DNA of 64,000 nucleotides from the NCBI RefSeq assembly GCF_010731675.1, contig NZ_AP022584.1, positions 4,216,001 through 4,280,000 on the forward strand. Direction: 5' to 3'. Position 1 is the first letter of the stretch; each line of letters begins with the position of its first letter. This DNA comes from Mycobacterium marseillense (GTDB taxonomy: Bacteria; Actinomycetota; Actinomycetes; Mycobacteriales; Mycobacteriaceae). A program made the translations under genes and the position numbers. The notes below the pieces were generated by a model, which made no database searches, was not told where the DNA came from, and saw only the letters and a list, made by a program, of their open reading frames with translations. This document shows, one piece after another, positions 52,092 to 63,594 of this stretch.

Positions 52092-52559
52092 ATGAGTGCC
52101 CAGCCTTCCTGGAAGGCCCGACTGGGCGAGCTCGGTCTAGCGCTACCGGAGGTGGTCGCGCCGCTGGCCTCCTACGTTCCGGCGGTGCGCACGGGCAACC
52201 TCGTCTACACCGCGGGCCAGCTGCCGATGGAGGCCGGAAAGCTGGTGGGCACCGGCAAGGTCGGCGCGGACGTCGCCCCGGACGAGGGCAAGGCGCTGGC
52301 GCGGATCTGCGCGCTCAACGCGCTGGCGGCGGTCGACTCGCTGGTGGGCATCGACTCGGTGACCCGGGTGGTGAAGGTGGTCGGGTTCGTCGCATCGGCG
52401 CCCGGATTCAATGGCCAGCCCAGCGTCATCAACGGGGCCTCCGATCTGCTCGCCGAGGTGTTCGGTGACCGGGGCGCGCACGCGCGGTCGGCGGTCGGCG
52501 TCTCGGAGCTGCCACTGGACGCGCCGGTGGAAGTGGAGCTGATCGTCGAGGTCGGCTGA
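52092..52559 (+). CDS. RidA/YjgF family protein
   Basis: 155 residues, counterpart of Rv3678c. The family trimerises and hydrolyses reactive enamine/imine intermediates. Conserved stretches are RTGNLVYTAGQLPMEAGKLVG, ALNALAAVDSLVGID, and VINGASDLLAEVFGDRGAHARSAVG, though the catalytic Arg of true RidA (in the ARxxVxV context) reads ARSAVGVSEL here. It sits between the DUF4177 gene and the metallo-hydrolase, all on one strand. Confidence 0.9.
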   Translation: MSAQPSWKARLGELGLALPEVVAPLASYVPAVRTGNLVYTAGQLPMEAGKLVGTGKVGADVAPDEGKALARICALNALAAVDSLVGIDSVTRVVKVVGFVASAPGFNGQPSVINGASDLLAEVFGDRGAHARSAVGVSELPLDAPVEVELIVEVG

Positions 52560-52564
52560 CGACC

Positions 52565-53356
52565 GTGTCCGAGGTTGCCGAGTCGCTGACCCACCCCGCA
52601 TACGGCAGGCTGCGGGCGGTCACGGACACGGTCTCGGTCCTGTTGGCGGACAATCCCGGCCTGATGACGCTGGAAGGCACCAACACCTGGGTGCTGCGCG
52701 GCCCGCGGAGCGACGAGCTGGTCATTGTGGATCCCGGGCCCGACGACGACGAGCACATCGCGCGGATCGCCGCGCTGGGCCGCATCAGTTTGGTGCTGAT
52801 CAGCCACCGGCACGGCGACCACACCGACGGCATCGACAAGCTGGTCGAGCGCACCGGCGCGACGGTCCGGTCGGCGGGCAGCGGCTTTCTGCGTGGGCTG
52901 GGCGGCGAGCTGGTGGACGGCGAGGTGATCGATGCGGCCGGACTCAAAATCAAAGTCATGGCTACCCCCGGCCACACCGCCGATTCGCTGTCCTTCGTGC
53001 TCGACGATGCCGTGCTGACCGCCGATACGGTCCTCGGTCGCGGCACCACCGTCATGGATTCCGAAGACGGCAACCTCACCGACTACCTGGAATCGCTGCA
53101 CCGGCTGCGCGGGCTGGGCCACCGCGCCGTGCTGCCCGGCCACGGGCCGGACCTGCCCGACCTGGACGCTGTCACGCGCGGATACATTGCGCACCGCCAT
53201 GAGCGACTGGAGCAGGTGCGGTCCGCGCTGCGCGAGCTGGGCGAGGACGCGGGGGCGCGCCAGATCGTCGAGCACGTCTACGTCGACGTCGACGAGAAGC
53301 TGTGGGACGCCGCCGAATGGTCGGTGCAGGTGCAGCTGAATCACCTGCGCGGCTAA
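52565..53356 (+). CDS. Metallo-beta-lactamase-fold hydrolase
   Basis: 263 residues from a GTG, counterpart of Rv3677c. The metal site HxHxDH is SHRHGDHTDG, with further ligands in ATPGHTADSLSFV and LPGHGPDLPD. The C-terminal helices match the LACTB2-like group, which includes endoribonucleases. Substrate unknown. It starts 5 bases after the RidA stop and faces crp. Confidence 0.92.
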   Translation: MSEVAESLTHPAYGRLRAVTDTVSVLLADNPGLMTLEGTNTWVLRGPRSDELVIVDPGPDDDEHIARIAALGRISLVLISHRHGDHTDGIDKLVERTGATVRSAGSGFLRGLGGELVDGEVIDAAGLKIKVMATPGHTADSLSFVLDDAVLTADTVLGRGTTVMDSEDGNLTDYLESLHRLRGLGHRAVLPGHGPDLPDLDAVTRGYIAHRHERLEQVRSALRELGEDAGARQIVEHVYVDVDEKLWDAAEWSVQVQLNHLRG

Positions 53357-53381
53357 GGGCGAACTCGCCCTGCGAGCGTTC

Positions 53382-53439
53382 GCGAGCGTAACGCCATTGC
53401 GAAATTGCGCGCCGGAAATCGCAGCCACGTTACGTTCGC
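53382..53439. terminator. Imperfect inverted repeat after the metallo-hydrolase gene
   Basis: GCGAGCGTAACG (53382-53393) pairs with CGTTACGTTCGC (53428-53439) with one mismatch, and inner bases TTGCGA / TCGCAG extend the pairing. It lies between two convergent genes and may end transcription from either side. Confidence 0.5.
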
Positions 53440-53460
53440 AGACCAAAGAGCACGCCCGCG

Positions 53461-53582
53461 CTTACCTCGCTCGGGGCTGGATTCTCGCTCGCTTGCGCCC
53501 GCGCTTCGCGCGCGCTTACCTCGCTCGGGACTGGATTCTCGCTCGGTTGCGCCCGCGCTTCGCGCGCGCTTACCTCGCTCGG
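53461..53582. repeat. 54-bp tandem repeat reaching into the crp 3' end
   Basis: Two full units (53461-53514 and 53515-53568) differ at two positions; a third begins at 53569 and is cut after 14 bases, inside the crp coding sequence. Each unit opens with CTTACCTCGCTCGG, which on the minus strand includes the crp stop codon (TAA at 53572-53570). The unit length and arrangement make this a VNTR/MIRU-type locus. Confidence 0.9.
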
Positions 53583-54244
53583 CGGGCCAGCCTCTCGGAG
53601 TCCGAGATCAGCACGCTCTTGCCCTCGAGGCGGATCCAGCCGCGGTGGGCGAAATCGGCCAGCGCCTTGTTCACCGTCTCCCGGGACGCCCCCACCAGCT
53701 GGGCGATCTCTTCCTGCGTCAGGTCGTGGGTGACCCGCATGGCGCCACCTTCTTGAGTGCCGAAACGCTGGGCGAGCTGCAGCAGCTGCTTGGCCACCCG
53801 ACCGGGCACGTCGGTGAAGATGAGGTCGGCCAGGTTGTTGTTGGTGCGGCGCAGCCGTCGGGCCAGCACTCGCAACAACTGCTCGGCGATCTCGGGGCGA
53901 TCGGCGATCCATGCCCGCAGCGCGTCACGGTCCATCGACACCGCGCGCACCTCGGTGATGGTGGTGGCGCTGGACGTTCGCGGACCCGGGTCGAAGATCG
54001 ACAGTTCCCCGAACATGTCCGACGGGCCCATGATCGTCAGCAGGTTCTCGCGTCCATCGGGCGAGCGGCGACCGATCTTCACCTTCCCCGCGACGATGAT
54101 GTAGAGCCGATCCCCCGGTTCCCCCTCAGCGAAGACTGTGTGTCCGCGGGGGAAGTCGACGGGTTGTAGCTGCTTGGTCAGCGCGGTGACCGCGCCGGGC
54201 TCAACCCCTTGGAAGATTCCTGCCCTTGCCAGGATCTCGTCCAC
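53570..54244 (-). CDS. crp: cAMP receptor protein Crp
   Basis: 224 residues, the length of Rv3676. Crp is a global cAMP-responsive regulator. The cyclic-nucleotide domain shows [18 protein letters not shown] and the cAMP-pocket motif [19 protein letters not shown]; the C-terminal winged helix is [20 protein letters not shown] with recognition helix residues RETVNK. The start is a GTG. The stop codon falls inside the third, truncated copy of the 54-bp repeat, so the exact C-terminus LARRAR is encoded by repeat sequence. Confidence 0.97.
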   Translation of the reverse strand: MDEILARAGIFQGVEPGAVTALTKQLQPVDFPRGHTVFAEGEPGDRLYIIVAGKVKIGRRSPDGRENLLTIMGPSDMFGELSIFDPGPRTSSATTITEVRAVSMDRDALRAWIADRPEIAEQLLRVLARRLRRTNNNLADLIFTDVPGRVAKQLLQLAQRFGTQEGGAMRVTHDLTQEEIAQLVGASRETVNKALADFAHRGWIRLEGKSVLISDSERLARRAR

Positions 54245-54348
54245 GTTGCCTCTTCAACTTTCCCAGAAAATTACTGTGATACGGGCAGGCTGATCCCATG
54301 CTCGCGTGACGAGTCTAGAGGAACGCCATTGTGTCTAACGTGCCAACG

Positions 54349-54744
54349 CTACACACGATTGGCGTGTCGAGGTGCCCTAAATTGCGGATTGACGTGCGAA
54401 TGGCCGTGGATTCGCGTGGGCAGCGTCATCTCGTCGCGGTCGACGAAGCCGACGGCGAATGACGGGGCCGCGTGGCGCGGGCCGTCGTTGCGCCCCGTCA
54501 ACACGGGGCCGGGCAGTTGTCGGGCCTCGCGGCGGTGCAGGTATTCGAGCGCCTCGGGCATGCCTTCGGAGGCCAACGTGCGCATGTCGACGCCGCCCGC
54601 GAGCTCGAGAAATTCGTTGACGTCGGTCACCACCATGGCGTCTTGGGTGAGCTCGGATTCGAGCCGCCCCAGACCCAGCGCCGCCAGCATCAGCAGCGCC
54701 GGAACTCCGGCTACCAGCAACCATGACACACGAAGAGTAAACAT
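54349..54744 (-). CDS. Small membrane protein upstream of crp
   Basis: 131 residues, in the position of Rv3675. It has one N-terminal transmembrane helix ([21 protein letters not shown]) and a polar tail with [29 protein letters not shown], ending RHANRV. No known domain is recognisable. It lies 104 bases upstream of crp and is divergent from nth. Confidence 0.75.
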   Translation of the reverse strand: MFTLRVSWLLVAGVPALLMLAALGLGRLESELTQDAMVVTDVNEFLELAGGVDMRTLASEGMPEALEYLHRREARQLPGPVLTGRNDGPRHAAPSFAVGFVDRDEMTLPTRIHGHSHVNPQFRAPRHANRV

Positions 54745-54800
54745 GGCCTTGCATCAACACGAGGTCTCGGCGAGATCACGAAATCAGTACTCTGTCGGAG

Positions 54801-55598
54801 GTGACAGTCGCAAAGTCGTCCGGCCGTTCGAAGTCAACGCCGGCCCAGCCCGGCGGCGGCGAGGCCGGACACCGGTCGCAGGAATCCCGAGTTGGGTTGG
54901 TGCGACGGGCGCGGCGGATGAATCGTGCACTGGCACAAGCGTTTCCGGACGCGCACTGCGAACTGGACTTCACCACGCCGCTGGAGCTGGCCGTCGCCAC
55001 CATCCTGTCCGCGCAGAGCACCGACAAGCGGGTGAATCTGACGACGCCGGCGTTGTTCAAGCGGTATCCGTCGGCGCTGGATTACGCGCAAGCGGACCGC
55101 GCCGAACTGGAAAATCTCATCCGCCCGACGGGATTCTTCCGCAATAAGGCGTCCTCGCTGATCGGTCTCGGCCAGGCCCTGGTCGAACGGTTCGAGGGCG
55201 AGGTGCCCGCCACCATGACCGAACTGGTCACCCTGCCCGGCGTGGGACGCAAGACGGCCAACGTCATCCTGGGCAACGCCTTCGGCATCCCCGGCATCAC
55301 CGTCGACACGCATTTCGCACGGCTCGTGCACCGGTGGCGCTGGACCACGGACAAGGACCCGGTCAAGATCGAGCACTCGGTCGGCGAGCTCATCGAGCGC
55401 AGTGAATGGACGATGCTGAGCCACCGGGTGATCTTTCACGGCCGCCGGGTGTGCCACGCGCGCAAACCCGCGTGCGGCGTCTGCCTGATCGCCAAGGATT
55501 GCCCCTCCTTCGGGCTGGGTCCCACCGAAGCGCCGCTGGCCGCCGCGCTGGTGAAGGGCCCGGAAACCGAGCACCTGCTCGCGCTGGCCGGGCTGTAG
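54801..55598 (+). CDS. nth: Endonuclease III (DNA glycosylase/AP lyase)
   Basis: 265 residues from the GTG at 54801. Nth removes oxidised pyrimidines. The helix-hairpin-helix [13 protein letters not shown] contains the catalytic K151, D169 lies in [13 protein letters not shown], and the [4Fe-4S] cysteines C218, C225, C228 and C234 ([14 protein letters not shown]) have the C-x6-C-x2-C-x5-C spacing. The basic N-terminal extension of about 30 residues is common in actinobacterial Nth. Confidence 0.96.
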   Translation: MTVAKSSGRSKSTPAQPGGGEAGHRSQESRVGLVRRARRMNRALAQAFPDAHCELDFTTPLELAVATILSAQSTDKRVNLTTPALFKRYPSALDYAQADRAELENLIRPTGFFRNKASSLIGLGQALVERFEGEVPATMTELVTLPGVGRKTANVILGNAFGIPGITVDTHFARLVHRWRWTTDKDPVKIEHSVGELIERSEWTMLSHRVIFHGRRVCHARKPACGVCLIAKDCPSFGLGPTEAPLAAALVKGPETEHLLALAGL

Positions 55599-55630
55599 CC
55601 CGCGCCGGAACCGAACCGCACAGGGACCGC

Positions 55631-56299
55631 ATGTCGACTTGGAGGCCGACACTCACCCGGAAGGCTCGCTGGCACATCGCGATTCTGGCGGTGGTGGTCG
55701 CGCTGATCGCGGCGCTGGTGGCGCAGCTGCGCGACCACTCCGCGGCGCCGGGGGCGCCCGCGACCGATCGTGCAACGGCGGACCGGGAACACCGCGACGC
55801 CGATACCCCCGCGGCGCTGGCCGGTCCGCGGCAACGGGCCGGCCTGGCGCCGTGTCCCGGCGCCGGAAGCGGTCTCGGCCCCGAGGCGCTGCGCGGCGTG
55901 ACGGCCGAATGCGCCGCCGACGGGTCGGTGGTCGACGTCGCCCGCGCGGTGGCCGGGCGCCGCGTGGTCCTCAACTTGTGGGCCTATTGGTGCGCGCCGT
56001 GCGCCGCCGAACTGCCCGCGATGGCCGAGTATCAACGACGGGCCGGTTCGGACGTGACGGTGGTGACGGTGCATCAAGACGAGAACGAGACCGCCGCCTT
56101 GCTGCGGCTCGCCGAGCTCGGCGTTCGGCTGCCGACCCTGCAGGACGGTCGCCGCCGGGTCGCGGCCGCGCTGCGGGTGGTAAATGTGATGCCCGCGACG
56201 GTGGTCCTGCGGCCGGACGGTAGCGTTGCGCAGACGCTGCCGCGAGCTTTCACCTCGGCCGACGAGATCGCGGCGGCGATCGGAACCGACCGGGGATAA
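55631..56299 (+). CDS. Membrane-anchored TlpA-like thioredoxin
   Basis: 222 residues, counterpart of Rv3673c. A single N-terminal helix (WHIAILAVVVALIAALVAQL) anchors an extracytoplasmic thioredoxin domain with LNLWAYWCAPCAAELPAM, whose WCAPC holds the redox pair. The cis-Pro region is NVMPATVVLRPDG. It may reduce or isomerise exported protein disulfides, or take part in cytochrome maturation. It lies 32 bases after nth, on the same strand. Confidence 0.9.
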   Translation: MSTWRPTLTRKARWHIAILAVVVALIAALVAQLRDHSAAPGAPATDRATADREHRDADTPAALAGPRQRAGLAPCPGAGSGLGPEALRGVTAECAADGSVVDVARAVAGRRVVLNLWAYWCAPCAAELPAMAEYQRRAGSDVTVVTVHQDENETAALLRLAELGVRLPTLQDGRRRVAAALRVVNVMPATVVLRPDGSVAQTLPRAFTSADEIAAAIGTDRG

Positions 56300-56328
56300 G
56301 CGGAAAAATTGAACCGACTGGAGGGGCC

Positions 56329-57147
56329 GTGAGTGCTGGGGGTTCGCCCCTGCGGAATGGGGACCCCGCCCCCGCGCGCGGGACCGTTCCGCTGACGCCC
56401 GACGCCAGCCCGTCCTGGCTGCGTCCACTGGTCGACCACGTCGATGACATCCCGGATGCCGCCCGCCGCCGGCTGCCGGCCGACGTGTTGGCGATGATCA
56501 CGAGCAAGGCCGCCTCGGCGGTCACCACGCTGCGCGGAGCCGCCCGCGAAGCCGCGGTGCTGGTGTTGTTCTCCGGCCCGCAAACGGGCCCGCCCGGTGG
56601 CGGCCCGCCCGACGACGCCGACCTGTTGGTCACCGTGCGGGCGTCGACCCTGCGCCACCACGCCGGCCAGGCGGCGTTCCCCGGCGGCGCCGCCGATCCC
56701 ACCGACGACGGCCCGGTCTCCACCGCTTTGCGCGAGGCCCACGAGGAAACCGGAATCGACCTCAGCAGGCTGCATCCCCTGGCCACCATGGAGCGGATGT
56801 TCATCGCGCCGTCGCAGTTTCACGTCGTCCCGGTGCTGGCGTACTCGCCGGATCCCGGTTCGGTGGCCGTCGTCAACGAGGCCGAGACGGCGATCGTGGC
56901 GCGAGTTCCGGTGCGCGCCTTCATCAATCCGGAAAACCGGTTGATGGTGTACCGCGGCGACCTCGGCCGCCGGTGGGCCGGGCCGGCGTTTCTCCTCAAC
57001 GAGATGCTGGTCTGGGGCTTCACTGGCCAGGTGATCTCCGCATTGCTCGACGTCGCCGGCTGGGCGCAGCCATGGGACACCGCCGACGAGCGGGAGTTGG
57101 ACACGGCGATGGCGCTGGTCGGTGAACGGGGTGAGCCCCTCCGATGA
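56329..57147 (+). CDS. NUDIX hydrolase (CoA pyrophosphatase-like)
   Basis: 272 residues from a GTG, counterpart of Rv3672c. The NUDIX box is GGAADPTDDGPVSTALREAH followed by EETGI, and the UPF0035-type motif LRHHAGQAAFPGG upstream of it points to the CoA-pyrophosphatase branch. The N-terminal 70 residues are an additional helical region. It overlaps marP by ATGA, so the two are co-translated. Confidence 0.9.
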   Translation: MSAGGSPLRNGDPAPARGTVPLTPDASPSWLRPLVDHVDDIPDAARRRLPADVLAMITSKAASAVTTLRGAAREAAVLVLFSGPQTGPPGGGPPDDADLLVTVRASTLRHHAGQAAFPGGAADPTDDGPVSTALREAHEETGIDLSRLHPLATMERMFIAPSQFHVVPVLAYSPDPGSVAVVNEAETAIVARVPVRAFINPENRLMVYRGDLGRRWAGPAFLLNEMLVWGFTGQVISALLDVAGWAQPWDTADERELDTAMALVGERGEPLR

Positions 57148-58352
57148 ACATGAATTCGATGTCCCCGTCGCAGTGGCTGGATATCGCCGTGCTGGCGGTC
57201 GCCTTCATCGCGGCGGTCTCGGGCTGGCGATCGGGGGCGCTGGGTTCGCTGCTGTCGTTCGTCGGGGTGTTGCTCGGCGCGATCGCCGGTGTGCTGCTGG
57301 CGCCCCACCTCGTCAGCCACATCGCCGCGCCGCGCGCCAAATTGTTTGCGGCACTGTTTTTGATCCTCGCGCTCGTCGTCATCGGTGAGGTCGCGGGCGT
57401 GGTGTTGGGGCGAGCCGTCCGGGGCGCGATCCGGAGCCGCTCCATCCGAACCGTCGACTCGGTCATCGGGGTGGGAGTCCAGCTGGTCGTGGTGCTGACC
57501 GCCGCCTGGCTGCTGGCGACGCCGCTGACGCAGTCGAAGGACCAGCCGGAACTGGCGGCCGCCGTGCGGGGTTCGCGAGTGTTGGCTCAGGTCAACGATG
57601 TGGCGCCGCCGTGGCTCAAGACGGTGCCCAAGCGACTGTCCGCGCTGCTGAACACATCCGGCTTGCCCGCCGTGTTGGATCCGTTCAGCCGCACCCCGGT
57701 CATCCCGGTCGCCTCACCCGATCCCGAGCTGGCCACCAACCCGGTCGTGCAGGCCACCGCTCCGAGCGTGGTCAAGGTGCGCAGCCTTGCCCCCAGCTGC
57801 CAGAAAGTGTTGGAGGGCAGCGGATTCGTGATCGCGCCCGACCGGGTGATGACCAACGCGCACGTGGTGGCCGGATCCAACAGCGTTCAGATCTACGCCA
57901 GTGGTAATCCGCTGGACGCCACCGTGGTGTCCTACGATCCGTCGGTCGACGTCGCGATACTGGCGGTCCCCAACTTGCCGCCGCCACCGTTGCCTTTCGC
58001 ACAGACCGACGCGAAAACGGGGACCAGTGTCGTCGTGCTGGGTTACCCGGGTGGGGGCAACTTCACTGCGACCCCGGCCAGGATCCGGGAGCTGATCAAG
58101 TTGAGCGGGCCGGACATCTACCGGGACCCGGCGCCGGTCACCCGTGACGTCTACACAATCAGAGCCAGTGTGGAGCAAGGTAATTCGGGTGGACCGTTGA
58201 TCGACCTCGACGGCCACGTTCTCGGTGTGGTGTTCGGCGCGGCCGTCGACGACCCCGACACCGGGTTTGTGCTGACCGCCGACGAGGTAGCCGGTCAGCT
58301 CGCCAAAATCGGTGACACGCAGACGGTGGGCACCGGGTCCTGCGTCAGTTGA
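57144..58352 (+). CDS. marP: Membrane serine protease MarP
   Basis: 402 residues, counterpart of Rv3671c, a periplasmic protease needed for acid resistance and cell-wall hydrolase activation in M. tuberculosis. Four CvpA-like transmembrane helices span about residues 12-125. The chymotrypsin-fold domain has H240 (MTNAHVVAG), D269 (PSVDVAIL) and S348 (EQGNSGGPL). The regulatory disulfide cysteines are C219 and C400. The 5-residue shift relative to the published numbering (H235, D264, S343) suggests that the ATG at 57159 could be the real start, but the ATGA overlap favours 57144. Confidence 0.95.
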   Translation: MNMNSMSPSQWLDIAVLAVAFIAAVSGWRSGALGSLLSFVGVLLGAIAGVLLAPHLVSHIAAPRAKLFAALFLILALVVIGEVAGVVLGRAVRGAIRSRSIRTVDSVIGVGVQLVVVLTAAWLLATPLTQSKDQPELAAAVRGSRVLAQVNDVAPPWLKTVPKRLSALLNTSGLPAVLDPFSRTPVIPVASPDPELATNPVVQATAPSVVKVRSLAPSCQKVLEGSGFVIAPDRVMTNAHVVAGSNSVQIYASGNPLDATVVSYDPSVDVAILAVPNLPPPPLPFAQTDAKTGTSVVVLGYPGGGNFTATPARIRELIKLSGPDIYRDPAPVTRDVYTIRASVEQGNSGGPLIDLDGHVLGVVFGAAVDDPDTGFVLTADEVAGQLAKIGDTQTVGTGSCVS

Positions 58353-59316
58353 GCTTGGCCCGCGACCCGTGAACCTGGTCGAGAAATCTCGTCAGGTGCC
58401 TGTTGACTTCTTCGGGAGCCTCTTCGTGGCTGAAATGCCCTGCGCCCGCGATGGATACGTAACGCCCCTGCGGCGCATAGCGTTGCGTCCGATCGACCGG
58501 GTCGGCCAGCACGTAGGGGTCGGCCTCACCGCGTAGGTGCAACAGCGGCACGCTGAGCTGCTGGCACATCGACCCCATGAACCGCCGGCCTTCGTCGCGC
58601 AGTTGGCTGCGCGCCGCCCAGCGCTGGTATTCCAGCGCGCAGTGTGCGGCCCCCGGGATCTGTATCACCGTTCGCAGATGACCGATGGTCTCGGAAAAAT
58701 CCTCGGATGCAAGCCATTTCGCGCAGCTGCGACTGCGGACCAGGCGTTCGATCTCCGCGGCGTTGTCGCGGGTCAGCAGGCGCTCGGGCCACAACGGCAC
58801 TTGGTAGGGCAGCAGCGTCTGCAACAGCGCATAACCCTGGTCGCGTCGCGTCAACGTGGATCGCCGCAACGCCGCCGGGTGCGGCGAGCTGATCAGCGCG
58901 ATTGCCGACACCAGCCGCGAATGCAGCAGCGCGGTGGCCCAGCAGGCCAACCCGCCGTCGGCGTGGCCGACCAGCGTCGCCGAGGAGTGCCCGAGCGCAC
59001 GGATGAGTCCGGCCGTGTCCCCGGCCAGCGTCCAGCCGTCGTAGCCGCGGGGCGGCTTGTCGCTGCCGCCGTAGCCGCGCAGGTCGACCGCGACCACGCG
59101 CGCGCCGGTCAGACCGCGCAGTTGGTGACGCCAGGACCACCAGAACGAGCCGAATCCGTGCAACAGCATCACCAACGGCCGCGCCGTCGGCGGCAGGCCT
59201 CCGGCATCGCGGACCCCTACGGCCTCGACGACGTGAAAACGGATGCCGTTGGCGTGCACATCCAGGTGGCGCCATGGCCCGTCGATGCGGGTTACCGACG
59301 GATCCGGTGGCGCCAT
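58345..59316 (-). CDS. ephE: Alpha/beta hydrolase, epoxide-hydrolase-like EphE
   Basis: 323 residues, counterpart of Rv3670. The oxyanion region is LLHGFGSFWWSW (HGF rather than HGxP), and the nucleophile elbow is LVGHADGGLACW with Asp120. The acid/His end is GAGHFSHEEAPEE. Epoxide hydrolase activity is a family annotation; the exact substrate is unknown. Its last 8 bases overlap the 3' end of marP on the other strand. Confidence 0.88.
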   Translation of the reverse strand: MAPPDPSVTRIDGPWRHLDVHANGIRFHVVEAVGVRDAGGLPPTARPLVMLLHGFGSFWWSWRHQLRGLTGARVVAVDLRGYGGSDKPPRGYDGWTLAGDTAGLIRALGHSSATLVGHADGGLACWATALLHSRLVSAIALISSPHPAALRRSTLTRRDQGYALLQTLLPYQVPLWPERLLTRDNAAEIERLVRSRSCAKWLASEDFSETIGHLRTVIQIPGAAHCALEYQRWAARSQLRDEGRRFMGSMCQQLSVPLLHLRGEADPYVLADPVDRTQRYAPQGRYVSIAGAGHFSHEEAPEEVNRHLTRFLDQVHGSRAKLN

Positions 59317-59868
59317 CTACCCACCCGAGGGATCGCCGGTGGCGTCGTCGCCGCGCTTCGCGTGCCTGCCGTGGCTCTCGGTGAGTTGCTTGGCCCTCAA
59401 TTCCGGGCCGGCGGCCTTGTCATGGCCCGGCGTGAGCGCGGTGCGGGTCTCCTTGACCGATTCGATCGTCTGGCGCGGCCCTCGAATTCGGCGCACCTTG
59501 AGGAAGCCCAGCAGGGCCAGCGCGGCGCCGACCACCACCATGATCCCGAAGACGATCAGGTACGCCACCCAACGCCACAGCCAGGTGTCGAGCAGTTCGG
59601 CGACGAAGAAGAAGAAAAAGAAGGTGGAGTAAAACAGCACCACCAGTGCGGCGATGAAGAAAACGCTACCGGTGAGGCCCTTTTTGACGTCGCGGGTAAT
59701 TTCGGCGCGGGCCAGTTCGACTTCGGCGCGCACCAGCGTGGAGACCTGAGTGGTCGCGTCCTTGATCAGGTCGCCGATCGACGACTCGGCGGGCTTGGCG
59801 TGCGGGTCGGTCAACGGGATTGTGGTCAGCGTGCTGGGCACACCGTTCTTGCCATCGCCTTTGCTCAC
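59317..59868 (-). CDS. Phage-holin-superfamily / DUF1469-like membrane protein
   Basis: 183 residues, counterpart of Rv3669. A conserved amphipathic start (IGDLIKDATTQVSTLVRAEVELARAEI) is followed by two long transmembrane helices (SVFFIAALVVLFYSTFFFFFFV and VAYLIVFGIMVVVGAALALLG), as in actinobacterial holin-like proteins, which are not phage genes here. A charged C-terminal tail follows. It starts next to ephE without a gap, so the two share a transcript. Confidence 0.88.
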   Translation of the reverse strand: MSKGDGKNGVPSTLTTIPLTDPHAKPAESSIGDLIKDATTQVSTLVRAEVELARAEITRDVKKGLTGSVFFIAALVVLFYSTFFFFFFVAELLDTWLWRWVAYLIVFGIMVVVGAALALLGFLKVRRIRGPRQTIESVKETRTALTPGHDKAAGPELRAKQLTESHGRHAKRGDDATGDPSGG

Positions 59869-60034
59869 AGATCCTCTTTCGTCGTCGCCAGCCTCGCTGT
59901 CGTCGCGGTTTATGTTGCCATGTGGCGCCTGGACAGGAGAAGCCAGACGAGGCCAGCCGAACGCCGACGGGTCCGCCGGGTCGCAAGGTTTGGCGTGTTG
60001 CCCGTGGCATCGCGAAGTCGCTCGGCGCTCTCAT

Positions 60035-60706
60035 CTACAGGCGACTCGCGGCGAAGTCCGCGCCCTGGCCGACCAAACCGTCGGCATACGCCGAGGCGCT
60101 GTGCGCGGCGATTTTTGCCCCCTCGGAGCAAACGGGGTCCACAGGAGCGCACAGCTGGAGGGTTTTGTCGGCATACGGCGGGCCGATGACGACCGGCGGT
60201 TGGCCGAGGAAATTCATGATCCGGGCATTCGGTGTGCCGAACAGGACGACCGCCGCGACATGGGCAGCAATCTCGGGTGGCAGTGAATCGGGCACGGTCG
60301 CGGGATCGACACCGTCGGGAATCTGACCCGAGGTGAGGTAGCCCATCAGGGTGGCGCCCTGGGAATAACCGCTCAGCACCATTCTGGTGTCCGGGCACTC
60401 CGCCGCCATGGAGGCCACGTGAGCGGCTCCGTCCCTGATGCCGTCGATCCCGGTGGGCCAATCGCCGCTGGCGGGATAGCTGACGGCGTACACCCCGACC
60501 GAACTCTCGTCGAGGCGCGACCGAAGGCTGTCGACGAACGGCGCCCCGACGCCGCCGAGCCCGGGCGCCTCGCCGGTACCGCGGGCGAACACCACCTGGG
60601 CAAAGGGGCACGAGCCGGCGGTTGCGGACGGGATCGGCGCGGCGAGCGGGGGGCCGATGGTTACGACCCCAGCCGCCATTATTCGCACGATGCGCGACGC
60701 ACCCAC
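60035..60706 (-). CDS. Cutinase-family secreted esterase
   Basis: About 223 residues from a GTG at 60706. The start is uncertain; GTG 60688 and ATG 60679 are alternatives, and the open frame continues to 60775. A signal peptide (IMAAGVVTIGPPLAAP) precedes the cutinase fold: VVFARGTGEAPG, the nucleophile motif VLSGYSQGATLMGYL with Ser, and PVDPVCSEGAKIAAHSAS for the Asp and His. Such proteins in mycobacteria hydrolyse lipids or esters outside the cell. Confidence 0.88.
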   Translation of the reverse strand: MGASRIVRIMAAGVVTIGPPLAAPIPSATAGSCPFAQVVFARGTGEAPGLGGVGAPFVDSLRSRLDESSVGVYAVSYPASGDWPTGIDGIRDGAAHVASMAAECPDTRMVLSGYSQGATLMGYLTSGQIPDGVDPATVPDSLPPEIAAHVAAVVLFGTPNARIMNFLGQPPVVIGPPYADKTLQLCAPVDPVCSEGAKIAAHSASAYADGLVGQGADFAASRL

Positions 60707-60917
60707 GTCGGGAACATGCCCCCGGCGAGACGTCGCCAACCTTAGAGCTCTCTGTGGGTATCGCTGCGGCCGCACGTTCGTTCCACCGAGCTTCCCGGCG
60801 ATCTCGTTGAGTCGGAAGGCAATAAACGCGGCGGTATGGCGTTGCCACCGACCACTGCGTCCCTCACATCGTTGCCGACTAGACTGACCGGGCTGCTCAG
60901 GATGTCGGGACCGCTTG

Positions 60918-61628
60918 ATGGGAGTGTGCGCTTTGCAGACGGCCTACCGTTGCTACATGGCGGCGATGGTAGCCGTGCTCGTGGCGCTCATCAGCGTCCC
61001 AGCCACTGCTCTCGCCGATGCCCGGGTCCCGCTGGGCGGCGGTGCGGGCATCGTCATCAACGGCGACACCATGTGCACCCTGACCACCATCGGTGGCGAC
61101 GCCGCGGGCGAACTCATCGGATTCACCTCCGCGCATTGCGGGGGGCCCGGCGCTCAGGTCGCCGCCGAGGGCGCCGAAAACGCGGGCGTGTTGGGCACCA
61201 TGGTCGCCGGCAACGACAACCTCGACTACGCGGTGATCAAGTTCGATCCGGCCAAGGTGACCCCGGTGGCGAACTTCAACGGCTTCTTGATCAGCGGCAT
61301 CGGTCCGGACCCGGCCTTCGGCGAGATCGCCTGCAAACAGGGCCGCACGACCGGGAATTCGTGCGGGGTCACCTGGGGGGCGGGGCAGAATCCCGGCACC
61401 ATCGTGATGCAGGTCTGTGGTCAACCCGGTGATTCCGGGGCGCCGGTCACCGTCAACAACGAGCTGGTCGGGATGATTCACGGCGCGTTCAGCGACAACC
61501 TGCCGACCTGCATCGTCAAGTACATCCCGTTGCACACGCCGGCCGTCGTTCAGTCCTTCAACGCGATCCTGGGCGACATCAACGACAAGCACCGCCCCGG
61601 TGCGGGGTTCAGCCCGCTGCCGGCCTGA
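60918..61628 (+). CDS. Secreted trypsin-like serine protease
   Basis: 236 residues from the ATG at 60918 (a TTG at 60915 is also possible), counterpart of Rv3668c. A signal peptide (MAAMVAVLVALISVPATALA) leads to a chymotrypsin fold with FTSAHCGGPG (His), LDYAVIKFDP (Asp) and VCGQPGDSGAPVTV (Ser). Cysteines at TMCTL, AHCGG, EIACKQ, NSCGV, QVCGQ and PTCIV suggest several disulfides. It converges on acs. Confidence 0.92.
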   Translation: MGVCALQTAYRCYMAAMVAVLVALISVPATALADARVPLGGGAGIVINGDTMCTLTTIGGDAAGELIGFTSAHCGGPGAQVAAEGAENAGVLGTMVAGNDNLDYAVIKFDPAKVTPVANFNGFLISGIGPDPAFGEIACKQGRTTGNSCGVTWGAGQNPGTIVMQVCGQPGDSGAPVTVNNELVGMIHGAFSDNLPTCIVKYIPLHTPAVVQSFNAILGDINDKHRPGAGFSPLPA

Positions 61629-61638
61629 ACGCCACCGG

Positions 61639-63594
<1,956 letters not shown>

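Noticed and set aside
53430..53912. Frame with repeated [12 protein letters not shown] peptides next to crp
   Set aside because: The repeated peptide comes from the 54-bp DNA repeat read in a second frame of crp; no start or family support.
59317..59868. Phage origin suggested by the holin-like protein
   Set aside because: No other phage genes, integrase or att sites are present; this family is a normal part of actinobacterial chromosomes.
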